Below, in pieces: positions 18,695 to 27,716 of a DNA stretch of 64,000 nucleotides. The notes beneath the pieces were generated by a model, which was not told the DNA's origin, ran no database searches, and saw nothing but the letters and a program-made list of their open reading frames with translations. The number at the start of each line of letters is the position of its first letter. Position 1 is the first letter of the stretch. A program made the translations under genes and the position numbers. This DNA is from Marinifilum sp. D737 (GTDB lineage Bacteria > Bacteroidota > Bacteroidia > Bacteroidales > Marinifilaceae): contig NZ_JANQCD010000008.1 of NCBI RefSeq assembly GCF_026672275.1, positions 62,001 through 126,000 of the forward strand, written 5' to 3'.

Positions 18695-19948
18695 ATGTAT
18701 AAACAATTCATATTTATCGCATTAATAGTATTAAGCAGAGTTTCCCTGCTTAATGCTCAGGAAGCATTGACGCTTGAGTCTGCTATACAAATTGCTTTAA
18801 GTAATAATTACGATATAAAGGTGGCTAAAAATGGTTCTGAAATTGCCAAGAATAATGCTACAAAAGGGAATGCCGGCTTACTGCCTTCTTTAAATGCAAG
18901 TGGGGGAGTAAATTACTCGGAACACAATGAAGATGAGGTCTACTCATCGGGAGCTTTGAATTTCTCATATACCTTATTTAATGGTTTGGGAGCAAGACAC
19001 ACTTATCAAATTTTGAATCTGCGAAAGCAACAAGGGGAATTGACTGCACGCTTTAATATTGAGAATACAATTGCAAATGTAATTTCTGGTTTCTATCAGC
19101 TAAGTAAAGCCTATGATGAATTGGATGTGGCCTCTGAAAATTTACAGATATCCAAAGAGCGATTGCTACGAAACGAATCAAAATATGAATTTGGAAATAT
19201 TAATAAACTGGAAGTTTTGAACGCAAAGGTAGATTTTAACCGTGATAGTAGTGTGTACTTGAAGTCACAGCAAAGCTATGAGGAAGCAATTAGAGAGATG
19301 AATGTTTTATTGGGGCGAAGTGCAGAAAGTAAAATGCAGTTGATAAAGGAAAAATCTAATTTTCAGGAATTTAATATGATGGAATTGAAGCGTAAGACCT
19401 TGGAAGAAAATGCGGAATATCTACTAAAAACAAGTGAATTGCGAGAAGATGAAATTGCCGTAAAGAAGGCAAAGTCAGGGCAATTACCATCACTAAGCTT
19501 AAAATCCTCATACTCTTATTATGAAAATGAAATAATGGGAACAAATTCGCATACTCAATTAACTGGAGGATTGACTTTGAGTTTCAATATTTTCGATGGA
19601 AAGAGGAAAAAAACGGAGATTGCGAATGCTAAAATTCAAAAGCAAATTACTGAATTTGAGTTACAGGATAAAAAATTGAATTTGGAAAAAGACCTGGTAA
19701 ATGCCTATGCTGATTACCAATACAACCTTAAAGTTTTGGCTTTGGAAGAAGATGCATTGAATGCAGCAAGTTTAAATTTTGAACAGACCAAGGAATATTA
19801 TCAATTGGGGCAAGTAACATCAACAAGCTTTCGAGAGGCACAGCTAAATTTAGTAGAAGCTAAAAATAATAAGGCAGCTGCGGGCTATAATGCAAAGCTG
19901 TCTGAATTAAATATTAAAATAGTAAGTGGCGTGTTGCTGGAGCAATAG
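18695..19948 (+). CDS. TolC family outer-membrane efflux protein
   Basis: This 417-residue protein has a signal peptide ending near LLNAQ and two OEP repeats, starting EALTLESAIQIALSNNYDI. Long helical hairpins and a heptad-rich C-terminal half follow. No lipobox is seen, in contrast to the first RND system. It is the exit channel of the second tripartite pump and is co-transcribed with it. It is slightly shorter than typical TolC members (430-480). Confidence 0.92.
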   Translation: MYKQFIFIALIVLSRVSLLNAQEALTLESAIQIALSNNYDIKVAKNGSEIAKNNATKGNAGLLPSLNASGGVNYSEHNEDEVYSSGALNFSYTLFNGLGARHTYQILNLRKQQGELTARFNIENTIANVISGFYQLSKAYDELDVASENLQISKERLLRNESKYEFGNINKLEVLNAKVDFNRDSSVYLKSQQSYEEAIREMNVLLGRSAESKMQLIKEKSNFQEFNMMELKRKTLEENAEYLLKTSELREDEIAVKKAKSGQLPSLSLKSSYSYYENEIMGTNSHTQLTGGLTLSFNIFDGKRKKTEIANAKIQKQITEFELQDKKLNLEKDLVNAYADYQYNLKVLALEEDALNAASLNFEQTKEYYQLGQVTSTSFREAQLNLVEAKNNKAAAGYNAKLSELNIKIVSGVLLEQ

Positions 19949-19974
19949 AATAGGGTTTAATTCAGGAGAAATAT

Positions 19975-20847
19975 ATGGATCGAAAGCAAAGGAAAATCGT
20001 TATACTTCTTTTTACTCTTCTTATTTCCTCATCAGTACATGCACAAATGGAAAAAGAATTGGCAGGCGTCGATTTTGTAAGGCTTGGAAGTAATAATTCA
20101 GCCAATAGTGTAAGGTTTGATAGGTTTAGTATCAGGTTTGCCATGCCTTTAAGGTTGAAGAAAGAAGGAAGCTTGTTGATAAGTAAGTTTGAATATGCTC
20201 TAACAAATGTCGATTACCCGTTTGTTGATGCAAATTTAAACGAGTTAGAGCGTTTTCACACAATATCCTATTTGATAGGATATATGAGGAAATTAAAAAA
20301 CAATTGGGCCCTGATGGCGATGGTCTCCCCGAAGATTTCATCGAATTTAACTTCTTCAGTTCAATGGAAAGATGTTCGATTAATGGGGATGTTAATGTTT
20401 ATAAAAAAAATAAATCCCAATATGAACCTTCAAATTGGAGCCATGTATTCTGAGACGACAGGGATACCAGCACCTTTACCCATGTTTAGTTTCATGTGGA
20501 AATACAAGGAAAAATGGTCATTTAACCTGGGTTTCCCAAGATTTCAAATCAAATACAAAGTGGGAAAGAGTACAGAGATTGGAACCAATTTGACAATGGT
20601 AGGAGACAACTATACACTAAGCAAAACATTATACAATGAAGAAAAGAAAATGGATAATGTTCGAATCATGAATATGGGTGGAGGTTTGCAGGTAAATCAA
20701 AAGCTTTATAAGATGATAAATCTTAAGCTAAGTTCTGGATTTACCTTTAACAGACGATTTGAATTTCTGGATGATAGAGATAGAATTATGAAGTTTGATT
20801 TAGATAATGACTGGTACATGAAGCTTGGTGTTTCCATAGGTCTGTAA
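19975..20847 (+). CDS. Outer-membrane beta-barrel-like protein (possibly DUF6268)
   Basis: This 290-residue protein has a signal peptide ending near SSSVHAQ. Alternating hydrophobic and polar strands and an aromatic-rich C-terminal half (DNDWYMKLGVSIGL) suggest a small outer-membrane beta-barrel. It follows the TolC-like gene by 26 bases, so it belongs to the second RND operon as its last gene. A strong terminator lies about 100 bases downstream. A role in efflux or envelope sensing is inferred only from position. Confidence 0.7.
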   Translation: MDRKQRKIVILLFTLLISSSVHAQMEKELAGVDFVRLGSNNSANSVRFDRFSIRFAMPLRLKKEGSLLISKFEYALTNVDYPFVDANLNELERFHTISYLIGYMRKLKNNWALMAMVSPKISSNLTSSVQWKDVRLMGMLMFIKKINPNMNLQIGAMYSETTGIPAPLPMFSFMWKYKEKWSFNLGFPRFQIKYKVGKSTEIGTNLTMVGDNYTLSKTLYNEEKKMDNVRIMNMGGGLQVNQKLYKMINLKLSSGFTFNRRFEFLDDRDRIMKFDLDNDWYMKLGVSIGL

Positions 20848-20947
20848 TAATCAGTTTATAGAAATTACGAATCGGAAATGATGCTGCTATGATTTGTAAA
20901 ATTAGAATTGGTGAGTCGAAGTTTTTGTAGTGGGGAACCTCGACTGG

Positions 20948-20980
20948 CCCGTCTTTCCTGGCTGGAAAGGCGGGTTTTTT
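20948..20980 (+). terminator. Rho-independent terminator of second RND operon
   Basis: CCCGTCTTTCC and GGAAAGGCGGG form an 11-bp stem with one mismatch and a five-base loop, followed by TTTTTT. Confidence 0.88.
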
Positions 20981-21057
20981 ATGCATTCTGTTTTAAACTG
21001 CTTTTAAATCCTAATCAAATGATTAATTTTACTCGACTATTAATCAAAATGACATAA

Positions 21058-22767
21058 ATGCCACTAAATGCCAAAAATAGTCCCGAATATTTTATTTGGG
21101 AAACTCACGGAATACACGTTGGAACAGGAAATGATCATGTGAAGCATGGTGTAGATGAACTGGATAAGATTATTGAATTGGCCATTAAAAATGGACATCC
21201 CAACATTACATTTATTATTCATACACCTCGACTAACCAGGTATAGGTATGAGGCAGAAAAAAGATTGGATGTAAAATTCATTCGGGGAGATAAAGCATAT
21301 TTCAACTATCCAAATCAAATTGAGGAGTTCAAAAGAAAGTATAGTGATAAGATCAACATTCGCTATGGAATTGAATTGGAATGGTTAGGACCCGATTTGG
21401 GAATGCAATGGAACAGATCTAAAATTTTTCAGGCGCAAGATGCTGATTTTGTGATTGGTTCTTTGCACTTTTCCCGAGAAGGGATACCCTACGACGGATC
21501 AAAGGAAGAGACCAATAAGCTTATAAAAATAAGAGGAGGAGTTGAGAATTATTGGTTAGGATATATTGAGGAGTTGATTGAGATGATTGATACAAGTTGG
21601 GAGATGATTCAAATTGTTGGTCACCTGGATTTGCCTAAGTTGTATGCGCCTATTCCAAAACCACTGTTGGAACTTGAAACTTCAGATCATATTCTTGCGA
21701 GAAGAATGCGCTTTCTTTTGGAGATGATTAGTGAATACAATCTGGCACTTGATGTGAATTTGGCTGGTATCAATAAAGGTTGTGGAATTTATCCTGATAT
21801 GTACATTTTAAATAGAGCAAAACAACTGGATATTCCTATTTCTTTAGGTACAGATACTCATACTACACAAAATTTGGGTAATCACTATCAAACCGGAATT
21901 GAATATGCATATGATGCAGGGTACAAACATTACGTAAGTTTTTCCAAATCGATACCCGAGAAAAGACCTTTGAGAAATTCGGGATATAAAGAGGAGCAAT
22001 ATAAAGTAATGAATCTGGGAATTGAGATGTTAAACCTAAGATTCGAAGATCGTAAGCAAAGAAGAATTCCTAAATTCTCTTTTGGTGGAGAATACCGAAC
22101 TTTTCTTGAACATCATAAGAATGCTACCTTATTAGGAGATTTTGAAGCTATTCGCATAAGAAAAGGTGATAAATCGATTACAATTAGCAATTCTTTACCT
22201 GAAAATACAAATCAAAAAATAAAAGGATTGTATTCCCACCATGAGGATAATCCAGGAGTGCTTTCGATGATTTTTAATGCATTGGCTTCTGAAGAAATTA
22301 ATGTTGAAACGGCTTATTTAAATTCTAATAATGATGGAACCGCAACAGCATTTTTAACATTATCAGGAAAAGAGAAAGCTATTAATGAAGCAGTGGAATT
22401 TGTAAAAGGAACGGGAGGAGATAACTTTTTCGAAATTCATGTATGCGATAAGTTTGATATTCCAGAGCTTCAAAAAGGAAAGAATTACCTGTTGGAAGTG
22501 GATGGTGTTAATTTGCCAATTGCTATTAGTGAGCAGATGATATTATCGATTCATAACAATTCTTCCGGTATTTTATTGATTTTATTATCTGCATTGGCAT
22601 CTAGAAATATAAATGTAAAAGATTTAAAATTAGGACAAAGAGGCAATAAAGGATATGCAATTTTGGGTATTGATGGAAATTCTCAATTGGTGTCTGATGT
22701 GCTAAAGAAATTAGGCCCTCAGTTTTTTGAAACTACACATTTGCAATTAACAAGCGAAGGAATTTAA
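21058..22767 (+). CDS. PHP-domain phosphoesterase (histidinol-phosphatase-like) fused to two ACT-like domains
   Basis: This 569-residue cytosolic protein starts with a PHP domain (about 12-330). Metal-ligand motifs include THGIH (H17, H20), YGIELEWL, IGSLHF, IVGHLDLPK and SLGTDTH. Their order matches HisK-type histidinol phosphatases. After a linker come two ACT-like units: residues ~390-465 (starting GLYSHHEDNPGVLSMIFNAL) and ~490-565 (IHNNSSGILLILLSALASRN). The latter pattern resembles the regulatory domain of phosphoglycerate dehydrogenase. ACT domains usually bind amino acids, so allosteric control is likely. Substrate and effector are unknown. No his operon gene is nearby. Confidence 0.8.
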   Translation: MPLNAKNSPEYFIWETHGIHVGTGNDHVKHGVDELDKIIELAIKNGHPNITFIIHTPRLTRYRYEAEKRLDVKFIRGDKAYFNYPNQIEEFKRKYSDKINIRYGIELEWLGPDLGMQWNRSKIFQAQDADFVIGSLHFSREGIPYDGSKEETNKLIKIRGGVENYWLGYIEELIEMIDTSWEMIQIVGHLDLPKLYAPIPKPLLELETSDHILARRMRFLLEMISEYNLALDVNLAGINKGCGIYPDMYILNRAKQLDIPISLGTDTHTTQNLGNHYQTGIEYAYDAGYKHYVSFSKSIPEKRPLRNSGYKEEQYKVMNLGIEMLNLRFEDRKQRRIPKFSFGGEYRTFLEHHKNATLLGDFEAIRIRKGDKSITISNSLPENTNQKIKGLYSHHEDNPGVLSMIFNALASEEINVETAYLNSNNDGTATAFLTLSGKEKAINEAVEFVKGTGGDNFFEIHVCDKFDIPELQKGKNYLLEVDGVNLPIAISEQMILSIHNNSSGILLILLSALASRNINVKDLKLGQRGNKGYAILGIDGNSQLVSDVLKKLGPQFFETTHLQLTSEGI

Positions 22768-22777
22768 GTATTATATT

Positions 22778-23278
22778 TTGGAAACGATAAGCGAAAAAAG
22801 AAATCAAGTTTTACAAGAAATTATAGAATTCTATAAAATACAACCAGGTGTAAGTTCTGAAATTCTTGAGAAGCTTGAGGAGTATTTACTTTTAATGAAC
22901 TCAATAACTATCGAGGCCTTAAACGATTTGGAAGAATTGTCTTCTTATGAAGTTAATCTTACAGATACAATAGATGTTTTAAATACCTTTATTAATTCTA
23001 TTATAGAGGAGAGTGAGAAAATATTTCCCAATGAAGATATCGAAATATTGCCTTTAAAATATACCGACGAGATGGCATTAAATGAATTACAAGTTCTGGA
23101 ATACCTTAAAAACTTGAATCAAGCTGATTTGAATCGATTCAAATTAATGGATGCTTTACAAGAGTTGGATGAAAAGTTATACGAAGATGAGTTTCCAGAT
23201 TTGATTATGGAGCTTGTTGAAAAACTAATATTGGCAATCAATTCAGAAAGGATTGTAAAAGTGGAAGATTTAATGTAA
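22778..23278 (+). CDS. Small acidic hypothetical protein
   Basis: This 166-residue, mostly helical, glutamate- and leucine-rich protein has no signal peptide or membrane segment. The only start near the beginning of the frame is TTG at 22778; the next in-frame Met is about residue 39. It begins 10 bases after the PHP-ACT gene, so the two are likely co-transcribed. It overlaps the convergent small gene by nine bases. No family is recognised. Confidence 0.6.
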   Translation: METISEKRNQVLQEIIEFYKIQPGVSSEILEKLEEYLLLMNSITIEALNDLEELSSYEVNLTDTIDVLNTFINSIIEESEKIFPNEDIEILPLKYTDEMALNELQVLEYLKNLNQADLNRFKLMDALQELDEKLYEDEFPDLIMELVEKLILAINSERIVKVEDLM

Positions 23279-23566
23279 TTGTTTGATATATTTAGAAATA
23301 CCTTGTTTGTTCAGTAACTTAATGGTAAGAGGTTCGTTCACTTCAAGTTCTTTAATCATTTCAAATGATTGAGATTCAAGGAATTCTGTTACATCATCCA
23401 TGCTTCTCCATTCCGATAGAACAATTAATTCATTTTTCTTACGTGGAGTTTGATAGATCTTGCAAGACAATTCTCCTCCAATTTTTCGATATTCCAAAAA
23501 TCGGTCAAAGGACTCTCTCCAAGAGTTAATGTTTTTTGTTGGTTGTTTTAGTAGCAGATATACCAT
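23270..23566 (-). CDS. ABM-like small protein (dimeric alpha-beta barrel, putative)
   Basis: This 98-residue protein follows the pattern of antibiotic-biosynthesis-monooxygenase-type barrels: a beta strand MVYLLLK, a helix, a second strand region (ELIVLSEWRSMDDVTEFLES) and a C-terminal helix. Such proteins act as small dimeric oxygenases or ligand binders. It is a single gene, convergent and overlapping by nine bases with the acidic protein gene. The family call is from pattern only. Confidence 0.6.
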   Translation of the reverse strand: MVYLLLKQPTKNINSWRESFDRFLEYRKIGGELSCKIYQTPRKKNELIVLSEWRSMDDVTEFLESQSFEMIKELEVNEPLTIKLLNKQGISKYIKQLH

Positions 23567-24352
23567 TACTTCATGACTATTTGTCTCAAAATTAGTTAAA
23601 ATAATAAAGTGCCTAGTAATAAATTGATTATAGTCATAAAAAATAGGATGATCTTATCTTTTTTTAGTTTAAAGGTAAAATTTAATTAAACTTTTAAACT
23701 ATCGATAGATTCTTGGTATTTAAATGAATAAGGCAACAGCTTAAATTTATCACAATTAATAATTTTCTTAACCTTCCATAAAATTCTGGCGTTCAAAACC
23801 ATACATTTTACCGGCAATTTTATAGATATCTTTTCGTATTGGATGTAGTACAGCAAGCTTTAATCATTTCTCCAAAAATCGAATAACGATGCTTAGAAAA
23901 TCATTCTCCCTAAAAAATCATTCTTCTAATTTGTATAATGGTTTGCCACTGTATTTAATTGGATTTTTTATAATTTCCTTAGTAACTTCATTAATAATGT
24001 AGGTATAAAAAAGAGGTGGAGCTTATAAATAATTCCATTTATATGTATTTTGAAACGCTTTATTCATTTAAAATGATCTAAAAATATCGTTGCTTTTAAT
24101 TAAATTTATTTTGAATGATTAAATATATTAGGAATAGTAAGATTATGAAAGAAACTTGAATTATTTTGGTATTAAAGATATTAAAATCCTTTTAGAGTTT
24201 TTGGATTTTCCATAATAATTAAAGTGGTCAATATCTATTTATGTACTTACTGAAATTAGGAGGTTTTTTGAATAATTACCTTTATATTTGAATCGGTTTG
24301 TTGCATCTAGATTTAAGGATATGTAACAAATGAGTAAACAAATTCCGTTTTT
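23567..24352. other. Long AT-rich gene-free region upstream of hemA
   Basis: These 786 bases carry no credible intact gene. A minus-strand frame at 24022-23918, without a start codon, reads coding-like (TYIINEVTKEIIKNPIKY and on to a stop) and could be a gene remnant. The right end holds the hemA promoter. Confidence 0.5.
24283..24290 (+). promoter_or_regulatory. -7 box of hemA promoter
   Basis: TATATTTG matches the Bacteroidota -7 consensus, 62 bases before the hemA ATG. The nearest TTTG upstream is only 12 bases away, shorter than the usual spacing, so the -33 element is uncertain. Confidence 0.5.
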
Positions 24353-25606
24353 ATGTCATTACAAATTCGAGAAAATCTACAAAAATTATTTGTTCTAGGA
24401 ATTAGCTATAGAAAAACGGCTCTGGATGTTAGGGGGATGTTTTCTTTATCTTCAGAAGATCAGGAAAACTTATTGAAGGAGGCAAAAGAGCATCAAATTG
24501 AAGGTATGGTAATCATATCTACTTGTAATCGTACCGAGATTTATGCACATTCTTCAGAGGTCGAAATCATCACAGATCTGTTTTTAAAATACTGCAAAGG
24601 AAATAGAAATGATTTAAATTATAACGGATACACTCTACATGGAAATGAATGTATTCGTCATTTATATAAAGTAACCGCGGGTTTGGATTCGCAAATTATT
24701 GGCGACTTTCAGATTGTTGGACAGGTTAAAAATGCCTATCAGCAATCAGAGCAAATGGGAATAGTTAATTCATTTTTGAATCGATTGTTTTCCTTTGTAT
24801 TTCAGGCAAGCAAAAAGATAAAGAACGATACAGATATTAGCAAAGGTGCAGCTTCTGTGTCCCATGCTGCAGTTCAGTATATCAAGGATAAAGTTTCAAC
24901 ACTTGAAACTTGTAATTTCCTTCTTTATGGAACTGGTGATATTGGAAAAGATACTTGTGGCAACTTATTAAAACATATGAATAATCGTTCGCTTACGCTT
25001 GTAAACAGAACGATAGAAAAAGCCGAATCTTTGGCAAATAAGTACAATATTCAATTTCAGTCTATCGAAAAATTAAATCAGGAAGTTGATAAAGCTGAAG
25101 TTATTATTGTTGCTACTGGTGCAGCAAAACCAACCTTAACGCTTGATCATTTTAAAGGGGTAGAATCATGCAAATTGGTTCTGGATCTTTCAGTACCTCG
25201 TAATGTGGATACTGCCATTGATGACTTGGAAAATGTATTGGTGATTACAGTAGATGAATTATCAAAACATATTTCGGCTGCCATTGATCAACGTAAAGCT
25301 TGTATTCCTGAAGCAGAGAAAATCATTCAAGCCTCAATAGGAGAGTTTTATGGTTGGTTAGAGGTGAAATACCTTTCTCCAGTAATTGTGGCTTTGAAAG
25401 AGAACCTGCAAAGTGTGCAAAGAAAGGAGCTCGATTACCACAAAAATAAACTGTCGGAAGATGAGTTGAAAAAGGTAGAGCATATTACCAATAACATTGT
25501 GAACAAGATTGCCAGAGCATGTATCAATCACCTGAAAGATCATCACAAAAAGCAATCGAGCCCAATGGAAACACTAAATATGATTTTTAAAGATATGGAT
25601 TCGTAA
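24353..25606 (+). CDS. hemA: Glutamyl-tRNA reductase
   Basis: This 417-residue enzyme reduces glutamyl-tRNA to glutamate-1-semialdehyde with NADPH, the first committed step of C5 tetrapyrrole synthesis. The catalytic cysteine is C58 in STCNRTE. An NADPH domain follows (YGTGDIGKDTCGNLLKH), then the C-terminal dimerisation helices. Length is normal. It heads the hemA-hemC-hemB-hemE run. A hairpin lies in the 88-base gap after it, so it may be expressed partly on its own. Confidence 0.96.
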   Translation: MSLQIRENLQKLFVLGISYRKTALDVRGMFSLSSEDQENLLKEAKEHQIEGMVIISTCNRTEIYAHSSEVEIITDLFLKYCKGNRNDLNYNGYTLHGNECIRHLYKVTAGLDSQIIGDFQIVGQVKNAYQQSEQMGIVNSFLNRLFSFVFQASKKIKNDTDISKGAASVSHAAVQYIKDKVSTLETCNFLLYGTGDIGKDTCGNLLKHMNNRSLTLVNRTIEKAESLANKYNIQFQSIEKLNQEVDKAEVIIVATGAAKPTLTLDHFKGVESCKLVLDLSVPRNVDTAIDDLENVLVITVDELSKHISAAIDQRKACIPEAEKIIQASIGEFYGWLEVKYLSPVIVALKENLQSVQRKELDYHKNKLSEDELKKVEHITNNIVNKIARACINHLKDHHKKQSSPMETLNMIFKDMDS

Positions 25607-25624
25607 AGCCATTCGAGCTTTCGA

Positions 25625-25663
25625 TAAAAAGCTGTATAAACAAGTTTTATATAGCTTTTTTAT
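25625..25663 (+). terminator. Hairpin between hemA and hemC
   Basis: A long AT-rich stem (AAAAAGCTGTATAAA with TTTATATAGCTTTTT, one G-U pair) ends in a T run. It sits 19 bases after hemA and 32 before hemC and could act as a terminator or attenuator. Confidence 0.6.
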
Positions 25664-25694
25664 TTCCTAAAATAACTACGAAATACTATCCTAA

Positions 25695-26621
25695 ATGTCA
25701 GCTAAGAAGAAAATAAGAGTTGCAACTCGCCCAAGTTTGCTTGCTTATACTCAAACAATGCAAACTGTTGAATTGTTGCAGAAAGCCAATCCTGATGTTG
25801 AATTTGAGGTAATTAAATTTAGCACGCAAGGTGATAGAGTTTTGAACCGATCGTTAACAGAATTTGGAAGCACAGGTTTGTTTGTAAAAGAATTGGAACA
25901 TGCGCTTCTGGAAGGTGAGGCTGATATTGCCGTTCATAGTTTAAAGGATGTCCCAAGCTTTCATCCTGACGGATTAAAATTGGTTGCTTTTCCTGAGCGT
26001 GAAGATGTGCGCGATGTATTCTTAAGTCGCGACGGAAGTACAATTGATCAAATGCCTGAAGGTTTTGTTTTGGGAACGGGAAGTCCTCGAAGAAGAGTTC
26101 AATTGGCAGATTTGAGACCTGATACCAACTTTAAAGAGATCAGAGGGAATATCGATACCAGAATGCAAAAGTTAATGGATGGCGAGTATGATGCCATTAT
26201 TCTTGCTGCTGCAGGTATGAATCGATTGGGGAAGGAATTTCAGGAGAAATTACTTTTAGATGTCGATCAGTGTATTCCAGCAATTGGTCAAGGAGCAATT
26301 GCCATTGAATGTAGAGACAATGATGAGGAAACCATTGCCGTTGTAGAAAAGGTAAATCATGAACCTACCAAGTATGCAATTTTAGCGGAACGTGCTTTTA
26401 TGGCAGAAATTGAAGGAGGTTGCAAATTTCCATTGGCAGCACATGCTGTGGTGAGCGAGGATCATTTGACAATGATTGCGATTGTTGGCGATTTAAAGAC
26501 CAATCAGTTCATTGTTGAGCAAATAGAAGTTGCAGTAGAAGATTCTGTTGAGAAGTCGACAAAATTGGCGCAACAAATGAAAGATACTTGTAAGGCAAAA
26601 GGAATAAATTTTTATCTTTAG
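25695..26621 (+). CDS. hemC: Hydroxymethylbilane synthase (porphobilinogen deaminase)
   Basis: This 308-residue cytosolic enzyme condenses four porphobilinogen units into hydroxymethylbilane. Conserved motifs are VHSLKDVP, LGTGSPRR, RGNIDTR and the dipyrromethane-cofactor cysteine in EGGCKFPLAAHA. The length is standard. It lies 60 bases before hemB. Confidence 0.96.
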   Translation: MSAKKKIRVATRPSLLAYTQTMQTVELLQKANPDVEFEVIKFSTQGDRVLNRSLTEFGSTGLFVKELEHALLEGEADIAVHSLKDVPSFHPDGLKLVAFPEREDVRDVFLSRDGSTIDQMPEGFVLGTGSPRRRVQLADLRPDTNFKEIRGNIDTRMQKLMDGEYDAIILAAAGMNRLGKEFQEKLLLDVDQCIPAIGQGAIAIECRDNDEETIAVVEKVNHEPTKYAILAERAFMAEIEGGCKFPLAAHAVVSEDHLTMIAIVGDLKTNQFIVEQIEVAVEDSVEKSTKLAQQMKDTCKAKGINFYL

Positions 26622-26681
26622 GAGTCTTACAGTTAAACAGAAAATAATTTCAATATATAAAAATTACAAAATACACACACT

Positions 26682-27674
26682 ATGAGTTTACGTCCACTTT
26701 TTCCTGATACACGAATGAGAAGATTGCGTTACAGCAAAGTTGTTCGTGATATGGTTGCAGAAACGTCACTTTCTGCTGATGATTTAATCATGCCACTTTT
26801 CGTTTGTCCGGGAGAGAAGGTTAAGAATCCGATAAAAAGTATGCCAGGTAACGACCAGTTGTCAGTTGATTTATTGGTTGAAAAGTGTGGCGAATTATTG
26901 GAATCAGGTGTTAAATCTGTATTGTTGTTCGGTATTCCGGAAACGAAAGATGCTGATGGAACGGTTGCCACCCACGATCATGGAATTGTACAGCAGGCTA
27001 CTCGAGCAATCAAGGCAAAGTATCCTGAAATGTATATTATTGCTGATATCTGTAATTGTGAATATACAACACATGGTCACTGTGGAACCATTGTAGATGG
27101 TGATGTAGATAACGATCAAACTTTGGTTACGCTTGCTGCACAAGCTGTATCATTGGCCGAGGCAGGTGTTGATATGGTAGCACCAAGTGATATGATGGAT
27201 GGTCGTATAGGATATATGAGAAAAGCTTTGGATGAGAATTGTTTCGAGAAAATTCCTATCATGGCTTATTCGGCTAAATATGCCTCTGGATTTTACGGTC
27301 CGTTTAGAGATGCTGCTGAAAGCGCACCACAATTTGGCGATCGTTCAACTTACCAAATGGATCCTAGAAATAGTGATGAAGCAATACGTGAAGTGGAAAT
27401 GGACATTGCTGAGGGAGCTGATATAGTAATGGTAAAACCAGCCTTAAGTTATTTGGACGTGATTTATCGCACAAAGCATGAATTTAATGTGCCAGTTGCA
27501 GCTTATAACGTAAGTGGAGAGTTTTCGATGGTAAAAGCAGCAGAAGCTAACGATTGGATTGATGGAAAACGTGTAATGATGGAAATCATGATGTCAATTA
27601 AAAGAGCTGGAGCTGATATTATTATTACTTACCACGCTCAGGATGTAGCAAACATCTTAAACGGGAAAGCATAA
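26682..27674 (+). CDS. hemB: Delta-aminolevulinic acid dehydratase (porphobilinogen synthase)
   Basis: This 330-residue enzyme joins two 5-aminolevulinate molecules to porphobilinogen. The DICNCEYTTHGHCG segment has the three zinc-binding cysteines, so it is a zinc-dependent form. Active-site lysines lie in MAYSAKYASGFYGPFRDA and MVKPALSYLD. Length is typical. It is followed by hemE after 42 bases. Confidence 0.96.
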   Translation: MSLRPLFPDTRMRRLRYSKVVRDMVAETSLSADDLIMPLFVCPGEKVKNPIKSMPGNDQLSVDLLVEKCGELLESGVKSVLLFGIPETKDADGTVATHDHGIVQQATRAIKAKYPEMYIIADICNCEYTTHGHCGTIVDGDVDNDQTLVTLAAQAVSLAEAGVDMVAPSDMMDGRIGYMRKALDENCFEKIPIMAYSAKYASGFYGPFRDAAESAPQFGDRSTYQMDPRNSDEAIREVEMDIAEGADIVMVKPALSYLDVIYRTKHEFNVPVAAYNVSGEFSMVKAAEANDWIDGKRVMMEIMMSIKRAGADIIITYHAQDVANILNGKA

Positions 27675-27716
27675 GTTACCACAAGCTAGTTATGAATCAC
27701 TAACGACTAATTTCAC

